From contig CP054189.1 in the NCBI GenBank assembly GCA_015709495.1, forward strand, positions 1,240,001 through 1,304,000: a DNA stretch of 64,000 nt. Reading direction: 5' to 3'. The stretch comes from Chthonomonadaceae bacterium. GTDB taxonomy: Bacteria > Armatimonadota > Fimbriimonadia > Fimbriimonadales > Fimbriimonadaceae. Shown piece by piece: positions 1 to 7,849 of the stretch; position 1 is the stretch's first letter; each line of letters starts with the position of its first letter. The notes beneath the pieces were generated by a model that was not told where the DNA came from, did no database searches, and saw only the letters and a program-made list of their open reading frames with translations. Made by a program: the position numbers and the translations under genes.

Positions 1-962
1 GAAACGCCGAGCTTGTGGCTCATATACTCGTCGAGCCCCCTCAGCTTCGACCCTCCCCCGGTCAGCAAGATCAAGTCGACGTGGCCTCCCTGATCGGCTT
101 CGTTGAGCTGGGACTGGTAATAGTTGAGGGAGCGGCGCATCTCCCTCACAAGATCGTCCACATGAGGCTGAATCACCCGAAGAGGAGGGTTTTCCTTAGG
201 CTTACCATCGTCGATCAGTTCTTTGATGGTGAGTTGCGCCTTACCCTCTTCCGCTTCGAGGTTCGAAAGCTTGAAATACGAACCCAGCGCCTCGGTCAGG
301 AGGTTGCCGCCCTGGGAGATCGAGCGGGTCATCGCGAAGCGCCCGTTGCGAACCACGCTCATGTTCGTCTTGCTGGCGCCGATGTCGACCAGCGCGATCG
401 TCTTGTCGCGCCAATCGTTCGAAGCCGACACCTCGACGAGACCCCGATAAGCGGCAAACATCTCGACGTCTACGGCCTCAACTTCGAGCCCCGCTTGTTC
501 ACAAGCCGCCACGCGGCTCGAAATGACGTCCTTCGGGGCAGCGACGATCAGGACGTCCATTTGTCCGTCTTCGCTCTTGCCGAGAATCTCAAACTCGATG
601 TAGCTGTCCTCGACCGACGAGGGGACGTACCGTCCTGCCTCAAACTTGATGGATTTTCGGAGGGTCGCCTCGCTCATCGACGGCATGCGGACCGTCCGGA
701 CGACGACTGTTCCGCCGCCCACCGCGATGTTCGCGGCGTTGGAGCCAATGTGAGCCTCGCGCAGGAGTTGTCTGATTGCCATCCCCACTGACTGAGGATC
801 GACCACGACCCCATCGCGAATCGCGTCCGCCGGGGTCTCGATGGCGGCCATATTGCCGATCTCCCAACCGCTCTGCGCCGGAAGAAGCTCGACCGCGCGG
901 ATGTGGTTCGAGCCCATGTCCAAGCCCACGATGGACTTCTTTCTCAGAAAACTAAGCGACAT
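1..962 (-). CDS. pilM: Type IV pilus assembly protein PilM (C-terminus beyond window)
   Basis: Reading the minus strand from the ATG at 962 gives an actin-like ATPase of the PilM/FtsA fold, which in type IV pilus systems sits on the cytoplasmic side and binds PilN. Visible motifs are the N-terminal phosphate-binding strand VGLDMGSNHIRAVEL, a second phosphate loop ALVDIGASKTNMSVV, and LTGGGSKLRGLDEYM near the window edge. No stop codon occurs before base 1, so the gene continues outside the window. The start overlaps the stop of the upstream helix-turn-helix gene by 11 bases, which suggests translational coupling. PilN, PilO and PilQ would be expected further along the same strand; this is inferred from known pilus operons. 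Confidence 0.85.
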   Translation of the reverse strand, partial: MSLSFLRKKSIVGLDMGSNHIRAVELLPAQSGWEIGNMAAIETPADAIRDGVVVDPQSVGMAIRQLLREAHIGSNAANIAVGGGTVVVRTVRMPSMSEATLRKSIKFEAGRYVPSSVEDSYIEFEILGKSEDGQMDVLIVAAPKDVISSRVAACEQAGLEVEAVDVEMFAAYRGLVEVSASNDWRDKTIALVDIGASKTNMSVVRNGRFAMTRSISQGGNLLTEALGSYFKLSNLEAEEGKAQLTIKELIDDGKPKENPPLRVIQPHVDDLVREMRRSLNYYQSQLNEADQGGHVDLILLTGGGSKLRGLDEYMSHKLGV

Positions 963-1470
963 TAGAGTTACCTCCGGATCGGAACGACTCGAGCGTGAGC
1001 CATTCGTCCAAACTGGCCTTGGGGAATCGCCAGCGGCCTTCAATCGAAACCGCGGGCACGACGCCCTCGCGCGCCATATCGTCGAGAGCGGCCGGGGAAA
1101 TCCGCAGGTATCTCGCGGCTTCTCGTAGCGTCATCGTGCTGTGCTGCGTTCCTGCGACCGCGCGGAAGAGCTCGCTGAGTTGCTCGGGCGCGAGGAATAG
1201 CTCCAGGCGAACGACGTTGCCTCCTGCGATCGGAAGCGAAGGCGGTTCAGGAGCGGCCACCGGTTCCGTAGTGATCGCGTCGACGGTGAGCGGCCGGGGC
1301 TGCGGCGCAGGCTGGTCCGCTCCAGAAGCCAAAGCGGGCTCTGCGAATTGGGCTTCGGGCTGCGACTGCTTCTCAGGGGTTTCCCCCATCGGATTCACAT
1401 TCATGGATTTCTCCTCGGGTTCGGGCCGCTTCAGTTGCGCTGCCTGTCGAATCGCATCCGCCAAGTTCAT
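952..1470 (-). CDS. Helix-turn-helix (excisionase-type) DNA-binding protein
   Basis: This 172-residue protein has a low-complexity N-terminal half rich in Pro, Glu and Ala. Its C-terminal MerR/excisionase-like helix-turn-helix spans about residues 112-162 (TLREAARYLRISPAALDDM, then the wing GRWRFPKASLDEWL). Such domains usually bind DNA as regulators or recombination directionality factors. It lies between an ExeA-like ATPase (ATGA stop-start overlap) and pilM (11-base overlap), so it is co-translated with pilus genes and no integrase is nearby. A regulator of the pilus operon or an adaptor is more likely than an excisionase. That role is inference; the fold is well supported by the motif. 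Confidence 0.75.
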   Translation of the reverse strand: MNLADAIRQAAQLKRPEPEEKSMNVNPMGETPEKQSQPEAQFAEPALASGADQPAPQPRPLTVDAITTEPVAAPEPPSLPIAGGNVVRLELFLAPEQLSELFRAVAGTQHSTMTLREAARYLRISPAALDDMAREGVVPAVSIEGRWRFPKASLDEWLTLESFRSGGNSNVA

Positions 1471-2291
1471 GCCGCACGCTCCCGGTTCCCGGTGAACTCG
1501 GCGATCACTTCGTGCATAAGGAACCCGTCGATCATCTGAGCTTTCTTCGCCATCCCCACCATCAGCGCGTTATCGGCCATCTGGCAGATCAGGCGAGGAG
1601 TGCCATCGGTGTACTTGTGCATCTCGTAAATCGCATCGGGGGTGAACGCACTATGGTCGCCCGAATAGCCGGCCACCCGCAGCCGGTGCTCCACCAGCGC
1701 GCCGGACTCCTGAACGTCGAGCTTATCGAGCAGGTACCGGATCGACATCCTCTGTTCGAGCGCGGGGACCTTTGCGAGCTTATCCCTGAGTTCGAGCTGG
1801 CCCAGAAGCAGCAAACTGATCAGGAACTGGTCGTTCATTTGGCAGTTCAGGAGCAAGCGGAGCTCTTCGAGCGTCTGAGTCGAGCGAATCAGGTGAGCCT
1901 CGTCGATCATCAGCACCACTTGCTGGCCCCGCTCATAGAAGCTGACGAGGACGTTGTGGAGTTCTTGCACCAACACCTGCCGGTTGCGAGTCGTAGCGGG
2001 ATGCCCGACCTGCGAGAGAATCTCGTGCAGGATTTGAACCGGTGTCAGGATGGGATTGACGATCAAGACGGTCCGAAACCTCACGGGATCGAGCAGATCG
2101 AGAAGCTTGCGGCTGACCGTGGTTTTGCCCAGCCCGATGTCGCCACAGAGCATCGCCGCGCCCTTGTTGCGATGGATGGCGTAATGCAGCATCGTGAGCG
2201 CGTCTTCGTGTCCGCGACTCAAGTAGAGGAATCGCGGGTCTGGCGTTAAGCTAAAGGGCGGTTCCTGCAAACCCCAATAGGACTCATACAT
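1467..2291 (-). CDS. ExeA-like AAA+ ATPase
   Basis: This 274-residue ATPase belongs to the ExeA/GspA group (AAA_22), which uses ATP to help assemble secretin or pilus machines. The family hallmark MYESYWGLQEPPFSLTPDP opens the protein. Walker A is GDIGLGKTT (about residues 50-58) and Walker B is VVLMIDEAH (about 125-133), followed by an arginine-containing helical lid. A TTG two codons upstream is possible, but the ATG at 2291 has a GGAG eight bases before it and begins exactly at the conserved family N-terminus. No peptidoglycan-binding domain follows, unlike full-length ExeA. The stop overlaps the next gene start (ATGA). It is the first visible gene of the pilM operon. Confidence 0.85.
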   Translation of the reverse strand: MYESYWGLQEPPFSLTPDPRFLYLSRGHEDALTMLHYAIHRNKGAAMLCGDIGLGKTTVSRKLLDLLDPVRFRTVLIVNPILTPVQILHEILSQVGHPATTRNRQVLVQELHNVLVSFYERGQQVVLMIDEAHLIRSTQTLEELRLLLNCQMNDQFLISLLLLGQLELRDKLAKVPALEQRMSIRYLLDKLDVQESGALVEHRLRVAGYSGDHSAFTPDAIYEMHKYTDGTPRLICQMADNALMVGMAKKAQMIDGFLMHEVIAEFTGNRERAA

Positions 2292-2638
2292 AAGCAATGC
2301 TCCGGTGGCTCAATCCCGGTAGATGTATCGGGCGATCCGCTCGCAAACCTCAGGCGGGACGTGGGAGAAATCGGCGAAGAAGGGCGCGCCGCGCGACTGC
2401 CGAGACCGCCGCGCTCAGGAGTGATCTCTGCGCGGTTCGTTGGTTTCGGTGATGGGTTTCGTCGGGCGGTCAACACCAAGGGTTCGTTTTCCGCACTTGG
2501 CCGAACCCTCTATCCGCTTCTGTGCCAGGTTGCCCCGGTCGAAGTGCGGGATTAGGGGGGAACTGAACTGAGCGCTGGGGTCGTTGGACCGATGAGCCGG
2601 GACGTTAGGAATGGCGGGAGACGGCAGGGAACGCTGGC
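2292..2638. other. Intergenic stretch without a convincing gene
   Basis: This 347-base stretch separates the pilM-side operon from the next minus-strand gene. The short open frames in it have Pro/Arg-rich, low-information translations and no good ribosome-binding sites. Apart from a short palindrome near the ExeA-like gene start, I see nothing recognisable. Confidence 0.5.
2315..2332. promoter_or_regulatory. Near-perfect 18-bp palindrome upstream of the ExeA-like gene
   Basis: The sequence cccggtagatgtatcggg is an inverted repeat with 7-base arms (one mismatch) and a 4-base centre. It lies about 24 bases upstream of the start codon of the ExeA-like gene. The position would suit an operator or a short leader hairpin. 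There is no experimental or comparative support here. Confidence 0.25.
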
Positions 2639-3028
2639 TCAGTAGAGGTCCAGCCTCACCTTGATCCACCGGCCATCGACCCAGACACCATTTTGGAAGT
2701 GGCGGATTGTTGCCCGGCGAGGAATCCGCAAGGCGACCTCCGAATCGTTTTGCCAGGTTATTCGCACTTCGCCTGCGCCCGAAGTCTGCAGCACGACGTC
2801 GCCGCCGAACCTCGATTGGCGGGCCTTGATCGTCACATCGTGATCCATGCTCGACATGGCCCCCGGGTTGACTTCAGTCACCTGCGCCTCGATGCGCTCG
2901 TTTGGGCTTGGAACGGGCGGCAGTGGAGTGCGCCCGATCCAACACGAGAGGAGTCCGTTGATGAAACAGAATCCCAAGCCGACGACCACACCCATCAGAC
3001 CGATCGTGCGGAGCAGATTGTCGGCCAT
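2639..3028 (-). CDS. Hypothetical protein with one N-terminal membrane helix
   Basis: I do not recognise this 129-residue protein. It starts with MADNLLRTIGLMG and has one hydrophobic segment (about residues 8-30). A beta-rich extracytoplasmic domain follows, with phrases such as EVRITWQNDSEVALRIPRR and a C-terminal WVDGRWIKVRLDLY. The frame extends upstream to a TTG at 3100, but the ATG at 3028 puts the membrane helix at the N-terminus and is preferred; neither start has a strong ribosome-binding site. It lies between the pilus operon and the DUF559 unit, with no clear operon partner. Confidence 0.55.
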   Translation of the reverse strand: MADNLLRTIGLMGVVVGLGFCFINGLLSCWIGRTPLPPVPSPNERIEAQVTEVNPGAMSSMDHDVTIKARQSRFGGDVVLQTSGAGEVRITWQNDSEVALRIPRRATIRHFQNGVWVDGRWIKVRLDLY

Positions 3029-3110
3029 CTTTCGTATGCGGATTGTCGTCACCCTTGTCCCCGGTTCGATCCTTGGATTCGTTACCCATTCTGACCCCAA
3101 TTTCCCTGCC

Positions 3111-3157
3111 TTCCCCCTCGCCCCTCTGGGGGAGAGGGGGCCAGGGGGTGAGGGGCA
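3111..3157 (+). repeat. 47-bp repeat, left copy flanking the DUF559 gene
   Basis: A 47-base G/C-tract repeat runs from ttccccctcg to gtgaggggca and can itself fold into a hairpin (cccct...aggggg). The right copy at 3613-3659 is its reverse complement with one difference (t versus c at the hairpin loop). The left copy ends 6 bases before the stop codon of the DUF559 gene. Confidence 0.9.
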
Positions 3158-3163
3158 CGGTTC

Positions 3164-3553
3164 TCAGGTCATGACGTCTGGGAAGGCCTTCCGGCCCGAA
3201 CGCTGCTCGCACAGGCTCACGACGGTGGCAACATCGTCTTGGTAGGGCGTCGGGTCGAGGAGAAGAAACCGCCGGTTCGGAATGCGATGAATCAGAATCC
3301 CCAGGTTCGATAGCTCTTTGTCCCTCGTTGCATCGCGGTTGGCATCATGTTGCTCGCCGTCCATTTCGACACCGAGCATCGCTTCGCGGCAAAAGAAGTC
3401 GATTCGAAACCCCCCGACGGGGTGCTCTCGTCGAAACTTGAATCCTGTTCGGGAGGCGCGAAGAAACTCCCACATGATGTCTTCGGCTACGGACGGACCT
3501 TTGCGGGACGCCCTGGCGAGGTCGCGCGACGTGGGATGCCGGTCGCGTGGCAT
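3164..3553 (-). CDS. DUF559 (VSR-like endonuclease fold) protein
   Basis: This 129-residue protein matches the DUF559 family, small proteins related to the very-short-patch-repair and restriction-endonuclease fold. Visible family features are SVAEDIMWEFLRAS, FKFRREHPVGGFRIDFFC (the DFxC strand carries the metal-binding Asp), LGVEMDGEQH (second acidic residue), and IHRIPNRRFL. The ATG at 3553 is chosen because upstream residues in the open frame are translated from the flanking repeat. The gene is bracketed by inverted 47-bp repeats at 3111-3157 and 3613-3659. Cellular function and DNA target are unknown; nuclease activity is inferred from the fold. Confidence 0.85.
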   Translation of the reverse strand: MPRDRHPTSRDLARASRKGPSVAEDIMWEFLRASRTGFKFRREHPVGGFRIDFFCREAMLGVEMDGEQHDANRDATRDKELSNLGILIHRIPNRRFLLLDPTPYQDDVATVVSLCEQRSGRKAFPDVMT

Positions 3554-3612
3554 GGTCTGGATTGTACAGGCTTGATTGGCCTGGCGGGAAGCCCGGTGGG
3601 CCGGAAAGTCCT

Positions 3613-3659
3613 TGCCCCTCACCCCCTGGCCCCCTCTCCCCCGGAGGGGCGAGGGGGAA
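3613..3659 (-). repeat. 47-bp repeat, right copy flanking the DUF559 gene
   Basis: This copy is the inverted partner of 3111-3157, 46 of 47 bases identical. It begins 60 bases upstream of the DUF559 start codon and ends 8 bases before the left end of the IS3-family element. Confidence 0.9.
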
Positions 3660-3667
3660 TGTTGCCC

Positions 3668-3690
3668 TGCGGCGAAATTTGTGGACACCT
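3668..3690 (+). repeat. IS left terminal inverted repeat
   Basis: These 23 bases, tgcggcgaaatt followed by tgtggacacct, pair with the right end at 4864-4886; the only differences are two adjacent bases. Confidence 0.9.
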
Positions 3691-3715
3691 ACTTGTTCTG
3701 TCAGGAGAAAATAGG

Positions 3716-4027
3716 ATGGTGTCTCGCCGTAGTTTCAGTCGTGAGTTCAAGTTAGGCATATGCCAGGAGATCGTTTCTGGCTTGCGGTCAAAGGCTCAGG
3801 TGTGCCGGGAGCATGGTTTGTCTCCGGGGATGCTGGATCGTTGGGTGGACCAGTTCAAGGTCTTGGGTTCGGATGCGTTTCCGAATTCCGGGCGTTCGGG
3901 TTCGGGGATGGTGCTGGACCGTACGAAGGAGCTGGAAGCGCTCGTGGGTCGTCAGGCTTTAGAGATCGAGTTTTTGAAGGCCGCACTAAAAAAAGGGGAG
4001 GAACTCCGGGAGAAAAGGCAGCCATGA
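3716..4027 (+). CDS. IS3-family transposase OrfA
   Basis: OrfA is 103 residues with an N-terminal helix-turn-helix (REFKLGICQEIVSG, then AQVCREHGLSPGMLDRWV) and a C-terminal leucine-zipper-like helix (TKELEALVGRQALEIEFLK). It binds the element ends. The ATG at 3716 has AGGAG about 10 bases upstream. Its stop overlaps the possible independent start of orfB (ATGA at 4024). A run of seven A residues before GGGGAGG near its 3' end allows -1 frameshifting to make the OrfAB fusion. Confidence 0.92.
   Translation: MVSRRSFSREFKLGICQEIVSGLRSKAQVCREHGLSPGMLDRWVDQFKVLGSDAFPNSGRSGSGMVLDRTKELEALVGRQALEIEFLKAALKKGEELREKRQP
3988..3998 (+). promoter_or_regulatory. Candidate -1 frameshift site in the IS
   Basis: In the orfA frame the codons read CTA AAA AAA GGG. 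A slip back by one base on the seven A residues moves ribosomes into the orfB frame, which is open from 3760 onward. The following ggggagg could act as an internal Shine-Dalgarno stimulator, as known for other IS3 elements. The slip itself is inferred. Confidence 0.6.
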
Positions 4028-4863
4028 TTCGCGCTCTTCGCCCGGAGTTTCCGTCCCTTTCGGTTCACCGCATGTCCCAATTGGTGGGCATATCTCGCTC
4101 TCTGGTGTACGCTCCGCAGAGGCAGAAATCGCGTCCCGAGTTGCTGTTGGCGATCGAGAGGCTGGTGGTCTTGTTCCTGGGTTACGGCTACCGCCGGGTT
4201 CGGCGCGCGCTTCAGCTCGAGGGCGTTGCGGTCAGCGAGTATGCAGTTCGCAAGCTCATGCGCGAGCACGGGCTGATGGCGCGAAGGCCGCGCAGCCGCG
4301 GGGTGACCCGGCCGGGCGCTCGGGATCGCCGGGCAGGCAACCTGCTCAAGGGCCTCAGCGCCTCGGCCCCCAACCAGATCTGGGTCGCCGACACCACGCG
4401 GGTGCGCACCGACTCGGGGCCGCTCTACCTGGCCGCCCTCATGGACCTGTATTCGCGCAAAGCGGTGGCCTGGCACCTCTCGCGCCGAAACGACGAAGCC
4501 CTGGTGCGCGATTGCCTCTTGAAGGCTCTGCAAACCCGCAAACCGAACCTCGGCTGGATTCACCACTCCGACCAAGGCTCGACCTACACCGCTTCCGGAT
4601 ACATGAGGCTCATCCGCGACGCAGGCGGCAAAACCAGCTTCTCCGCTCCCGGAAAACCGCGCGACAATGCCCACATGGAAAGCTTCTTTCGGACCGTGAA
4701 GCTCGAAGAAGTCGACCGCAACCGCTATGGGTCCTTCCTCGAAGCCCAAGCATCGCTGGAGCATTTCATCGATGCAATCTACAACCAACAGCGCATGCAC
4801 TCAAGCCTTGAGTACATGAGCCCCGACCAATTCGAATCTCGCCCAACAAAGGAGGCGCGATGA
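4024..4863 (+). CDS. IS3-family transposase OrfB (DDE integrase core)
   Basis: The catalytic part is 279 residues if started at the ATG that overlaps the orfA stop. It has an HTH_21 segment (LGYGYRRVRRALQLEGV) and a retroviral-integrase-like core. The acidic triad is visible as the D of VADTTRV, the D of HHSDQGSTY and the E of DNAHMESFFRTVKLEEV, the last with the usual Lys seven residues later. The C-terminal YNQQRMHSSLEYMSPDQF is typical of IS3 transposases. It is probably made mostly as an OrfAB fusion by frameshifting at 3988-3995. Confidence 0.93.
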   Translation: MIRALRPEFPSLSVHRMSQLVGISRSLVYAPQRQKSRPELLLAIERLVVLFLGYGYRRVRRALQLEGVAVSEYAVRKLMREHGLMARRPRSRGVTRPGARDRRAGNLLKGLSASAPNQIWVADTTRVRTDSGPLYLAALMDLYSRKAVAWHLSRRNDEALVRDCLLKALQTRKPNLGWIHHSDQGSTYTASGYMRLIRDAGGKTSFSAPGKPRDNAHMESFFRTVKLEEVDRNRYGSFLEAQASLEHFIDAIYNQQRMHSSLEYMSPDQFESRPTKEAR

Positions 4864-5038
4864 AGGTGTCCAACAATTTCGCCGCATTTCATGTCCTTGA
4901 TTCTTCCCGGTCTGCTCTTCGAGTCAGACCGGGGCGCCGGGAGTGAAATGCAGCGAGGCGAAGGGGAGTTGGGGAGTTCTGACTGAGGCTGGGTTACTGG
5001 CAGCCGCCGGGTTGGTTTGTGCGGTAATGTGAGGCCGA

Positions 5039-5806
5039 ATGGCCGAGTCTGACCAGCCCCAGGCGAAGACGTGGCGTGAGTTCTTCGACGAACACGCGCC
5101 GCGTTACATGGAAAACCCGTTTACGAAGGACACGCTCGCCGAGGTCCAGTTTCTGATCGACAAGCTAGCGCTTCAGCCTCCCGCGCGTGTGCTCGACATC
5201 GGATGTGGTACGGGGCGGCACGCCATCGAACTCGCGCTGCGGGGATTCGAGGTCGTCGGACTGGACCTTTCTGAGGGCATGATCGCCGAGGCGCGGAAGG
5301 CGGCTGGGCGGCGCGGCGCCAGCGTCGAGTGGATCGTCGGCGACGCAAGGGAGTTCGATGGAGCGGGCCGGTTTGACGCTGTCCTCTGCCTTTGTGAGGG
5401 CGGCTTAGGCCTGGCGAACCTCGACGACGACCCGATACTGCATGACCTGAAGATTCTTCAATCCGCCTTTTCGAGCCTGCGCCCAGGCGGAGGATTCCTG
5501 GCGACCGCGCTGAACGGCTACGCATTGATTCGCCGAATGACCGATGAAGACGTCGAACGGAACACGTTCGATCCAACGACGATGCTTGCGAGGTACGTCG
5601 ATGAGTGGGAGTTGCCCGAAGGACGGGTCGCGATGATGATCCGCGAGCGGCTGCTGATACCTCCCGAGATGGTGGCGATGCTGCGCCATGTCGGATTCGA
5701 GGTTCTTCACGTATGGGGAGGAACTGCCGGAGACTGGGGCGAGCGGCCTGTGAAGCTCGACGAGGTTGAGGCGATGTACGTCTGCAAGCGGCCGGAGCTA
5801 CCTTAG
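5039..5806 (+). CDS. Class I SAM-dependent methyltransferase
   Basis: This 255-residue enzyme has the S-adenosylmethionine-binding motif I VLDIGCGTGRH (about residues 51-61), the acidic end of strand two VVGLDLSEGMIAEA, and motif IV-like FDAVLCLCEGGLG, as in the Methyltransf_25 group. The substrate cannot be read from the sequence. The ATG at 5039 has GAGG six bases upstream. The gene is convergent with uvrA and its last 9 bases overlap the uvrA stop, so this gene occupies the place where the second half of a normal uvrA would lie. It may have arrived with the event that shortened uvrA; that link is inference. Confidence 0.85.
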   Translation: MAESDQPQAKTWREFFDEHAPRYMENPFTKDTLAEVQFLIDKLALQPPARVLDIGCGTGRHAIELALRGFEVVGLDLSEGMIAEARKAAGRRGASVEWIVGDAREFDGAGRFDAVLCLCEGGLGLANLDDDPILHDLKILQSAFSSLRPGGGFLATALNGYALIRRMTDEDVERNTFDPTTMLARYVDEWELPEGRVAMMIRERLLIPPEMVAMLRHVGFEVLHVWGGTAGDWGERPVKLDEVEAMYVCKRPELP

Positions 5807-7702
5807 TTTGGTTTTTTTGAGCGGGCACGGGCTCGTCGGCTTGCGGCGCTCTTGGGGAACCGGAATCGACCGCTCGCCGTTGAGGTACTGAGCTGTGAGG
5901 GAATCCGAAGCGAGCACGGTTTCCAGCGTGCCTTGCGCGACGATCTCGCCGCCGTGTTCGCCCGCGCCGGGGCCGAGATCGATCAGCCAATCGGCGGCCC
6001 TCATGGTCTCTTCGTCATGTTCGACGACGATGACGGTGTTTCCCACGTTTCGAAGTCGCTGGAGGGTTTCGATCAGCTTGTGGTTGTCTCTCTGGTGAAG
6101 CCCGATGCTGGGTTCGTCGAGGATGTAGAGGCATCCCATGAGGCCCGATCCGATCTGCGTGGCGAGTCGAATCCGTTGCGCCTCGCCCCCGGCCAGAGTC
6201 CTGGCGTTTCGATCGAGCGTCAGGTAGCCAAGTCCGACGTCCAAGAGGAACCGCAGCCGCTCCGAAATCTCCCGAATCACCCTTTCGGCGATCGTCAGTT
6301 GACGGGCGCTAAGGAACTTGGGCAAGCGGTCGAAGTAAGCACCCGCGGCTTCGATGGTGAGCCCAGTGATGTCGGCGATCGAGACTCCGGAAGGATCGAC
6401 CTTCTTGGCGGGCGAGGGCAAGAGGACGTGGAGGGACTCCGATTTGAGACGCCTTCCGGCGCAAGCGGGGCAAGGACGGGTGGATTGGTATTGGGCGAGG
6501 TCGTTTCGGACCCATTCGCTCTCCGTGGATTCAAAGCGTTTGCGGAGGGCGGCAAGTACGCCATCCCAGCCGGTCATGAACTTGCGCTCCCTTGAGCCAT
6601 ATCGCATGACGACTTCGACCTGCTCTTCGAGTCCCTCCCAAACCGCCTTCATGCCCGCTTCGGGGATCTGATTCACCGGAAGGGAAGCATCGAAACCGCA
6701 AGCCCGGCCGACCGCATCGAGCATCTCCGGCCACCACTCCTTGACTTCGCCGGATTTGTAGACAAACGGCAAGATGGCGCCGTTTCGAAGCGGCTTCTTG
6801 GGGTCGGGGCAGATCAGGTCCGGATCGAACTCGGTCTTCGTGCCGAGTCCGGTGCAGTCGGGGCACGCTCCGTAAGGCGAGTTGAACGAGAACATCCTGG
6901 GCTCGGGTTCGGGCATGCTGAATCCGCAAGTGGGACAAGCGAAGTGCTCGCTGTAGGTGGCCTCCTGCTCGGCCCCATCGTCGACTCTCCAGAGGAGCGT
7001 CGTGAGCCCTTTGCCGAGCTTCATGGCGATCTCGATGGAGTCGGCTACCCGCTGCCGCATGTCGTCGCCCACGATCAAACGGTCCACGACCACTTCGATG
7101 GTGTGCTGCTTGTACCTGTCCATCGGGATGTCGTCGGTGACCTCGTACATCTCCCCGTCAACCCGCGCCCGCACAAACCCCTGGCGATTGATGTCTTCGA
7201 GCACCGACTTATATTCGCCCTTTCGACCGCGAACGACCGGGCCGAGAATCTGAAGCATCGCGCCCTGAGGCAAGCTGAGCGCGGTATCCACAATTTGATC
7301 GGACGTTTGCCGCTCGATGGGCCCGTGGCCGTTCGGGCAGTAGGGCGTCCCGGCCCGGGCAAAGAGGATTCGGAGGTAGTCGTAGATCTCGGTGACGGTG
7401 CCGACCGTGGAGCGTGGGTTGCGGCTCGCGCTCTTCTGGTCGATCGAAATCGCTGGCGAAAGCCCGTCGATGTGATCGACATCGGGCTTATCCATCTGGC
7501 CGAGGAATTGGCGGGCGTACGCGCTGAGGCTCTCGACATAGCGCCGCTGCCCCTCGGCGTACAGCGTATCGAACGCAAGACTCGACTTCCCCGAGCCTGA
7601 GAGCCCGGTGATCACGACCAGCCTGTCGCGAGGGATCTCAAGCGAAAGGTTCTTGAGGTTGTTCTCGCGGGCGCCGACGATCACGATCTTGTCTTGCGAC
7701 AT
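5798..7702 (-). CDS. uvrA: UvrA excinuclease subunit lacking its second ATPase half
   Basis: UvrA finds DNA lesions and loads UvrB in nucleotide excision repair. This protein has 634 residues, whereas UvrA is normally about 940. It contains the first ATPase half: Walker [10 protein letters not shown] (residues 33-41), the UvrB-binding and insertion regions, zinc pair CPTC...[13 protein letters not shown], signature [12 protein letters not shown] (from residue 503) and Walker [17 protein letters not shown]. It then stops shortly after [15 protein letters not shown], where the second half with its own Walker A, zinc finger and signature should begin. No remnant of that half is found downstream; the convergent methyltransferase occupies the space. 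The ATG at 7702 has GGAG upstream. Function as a complete UvrA is doubtful unless another copy or a separate C-half exists. Confidence 0.9.
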   Translation of the reverse strand: MSQDKIVIVGARENNLKNLSLEIPRDRLVVITGLSGSGKSSLAFDTLYAEGQRRYVESLSAYARQFLGQMDKPDVDHIDGLSPAISIDQKSASRNPRSTVGTVTEIYDYLRILFARAGTPYCPNGHGPIERQTSDQIVDTALSLPQGAMLQILGPVVRGRKGEYKSVLEDINRQGFVRARVDGEMYEVTDDIPMDRYKQHTIEVVVDRLIVGDDMRQRVADSIEIAMKLGKGLTTLLWRVDDGAEQEATYSEHFACPTCGFSMPEPEPRMFSFNSPYGACPDCTGLGTKTEFDPDLICPDPKKPLRNGAILPFVYKSGEVKEWWPEMLDAVGRACGFDASLPVNQIPEAGMKAVWEGLEEQVEVVMRYGSRERKFMTGWDGVLAALRKRFESTESEWVRNDLAQYQSTRPCPACAGRRLKSESLHVLLPSPAKKVDPSGVSIADITGLTIEAAGAYFDRLPKFLSARQLTIAERVIREISERLRFLLDVGLGYLTLDRNARTLAGGEAQRIRLATQIGSGLMGCLYILDEPSIGLHQRDNHKLIETLQRLRNVGNTVIVVEHDEETMRAADWLIDLGPGAGEHGGEIVAQGTLETVLASDSLTAQYLNGERSIPVPQERRKPTSPCPLKKTKLR

Positions 7703-7849
7703 CGAAGCTCCATTCTACCGCACGGAAGAGTAGACGCATGACGGCTCGTCTTGAGTTCTCCGCCTGTCCTTCGGCATCGGTAAACTCGGGGCGCGGGCAC
7801 GAGCGTAGAATCTCATTGTGCCCGCACCCGTGCGAGTTCGGTCGACCTC

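Larger units (their letters stand above)
3668..4886 (+). mobile_element. IS3-family insertion sequence, apparently complete
   Basis: This 1219-bp element is bounded by 23-bp imperfect terminal inverted repeats (21 of 23 matching) that start TGCGGCGAAATT, with the TG...CA ends usual for IS3 elements. It carries overlapping orfA and orfB, with orfB in the -1 frame relative to orfA. No 3-4 bp target duplication is visible (ccc on the left, ttt on the right), so the insertion may be old or rearranged. It lies 8 bases from the DUF559 repeat. Both frames are open with intact catalytic residues, so it may be active. Confidence 0.93.

Noticed and set aside
2246-2669. Small frames in the gap after the ExeA-like gene
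   Set aside because: Translations are Pro/Arg/Ser-rich without start signals or any known pattern.
3716-4863. IS transposase as a frameshifted pseudogene
   Set aside because: The -1 offset between orfA and orfB with an A7 slippery site is the normal IS3 arrangement; all catalytic residues are intact.
7703-7849. TAGAAT boxes as promoters of the divergent uvrA and uvrC genes
   Set aside because: Both copies lack a -35 partner, and the uvrA copy would place the transcript start beyond its ribosome-binding site; the match is probably chance.
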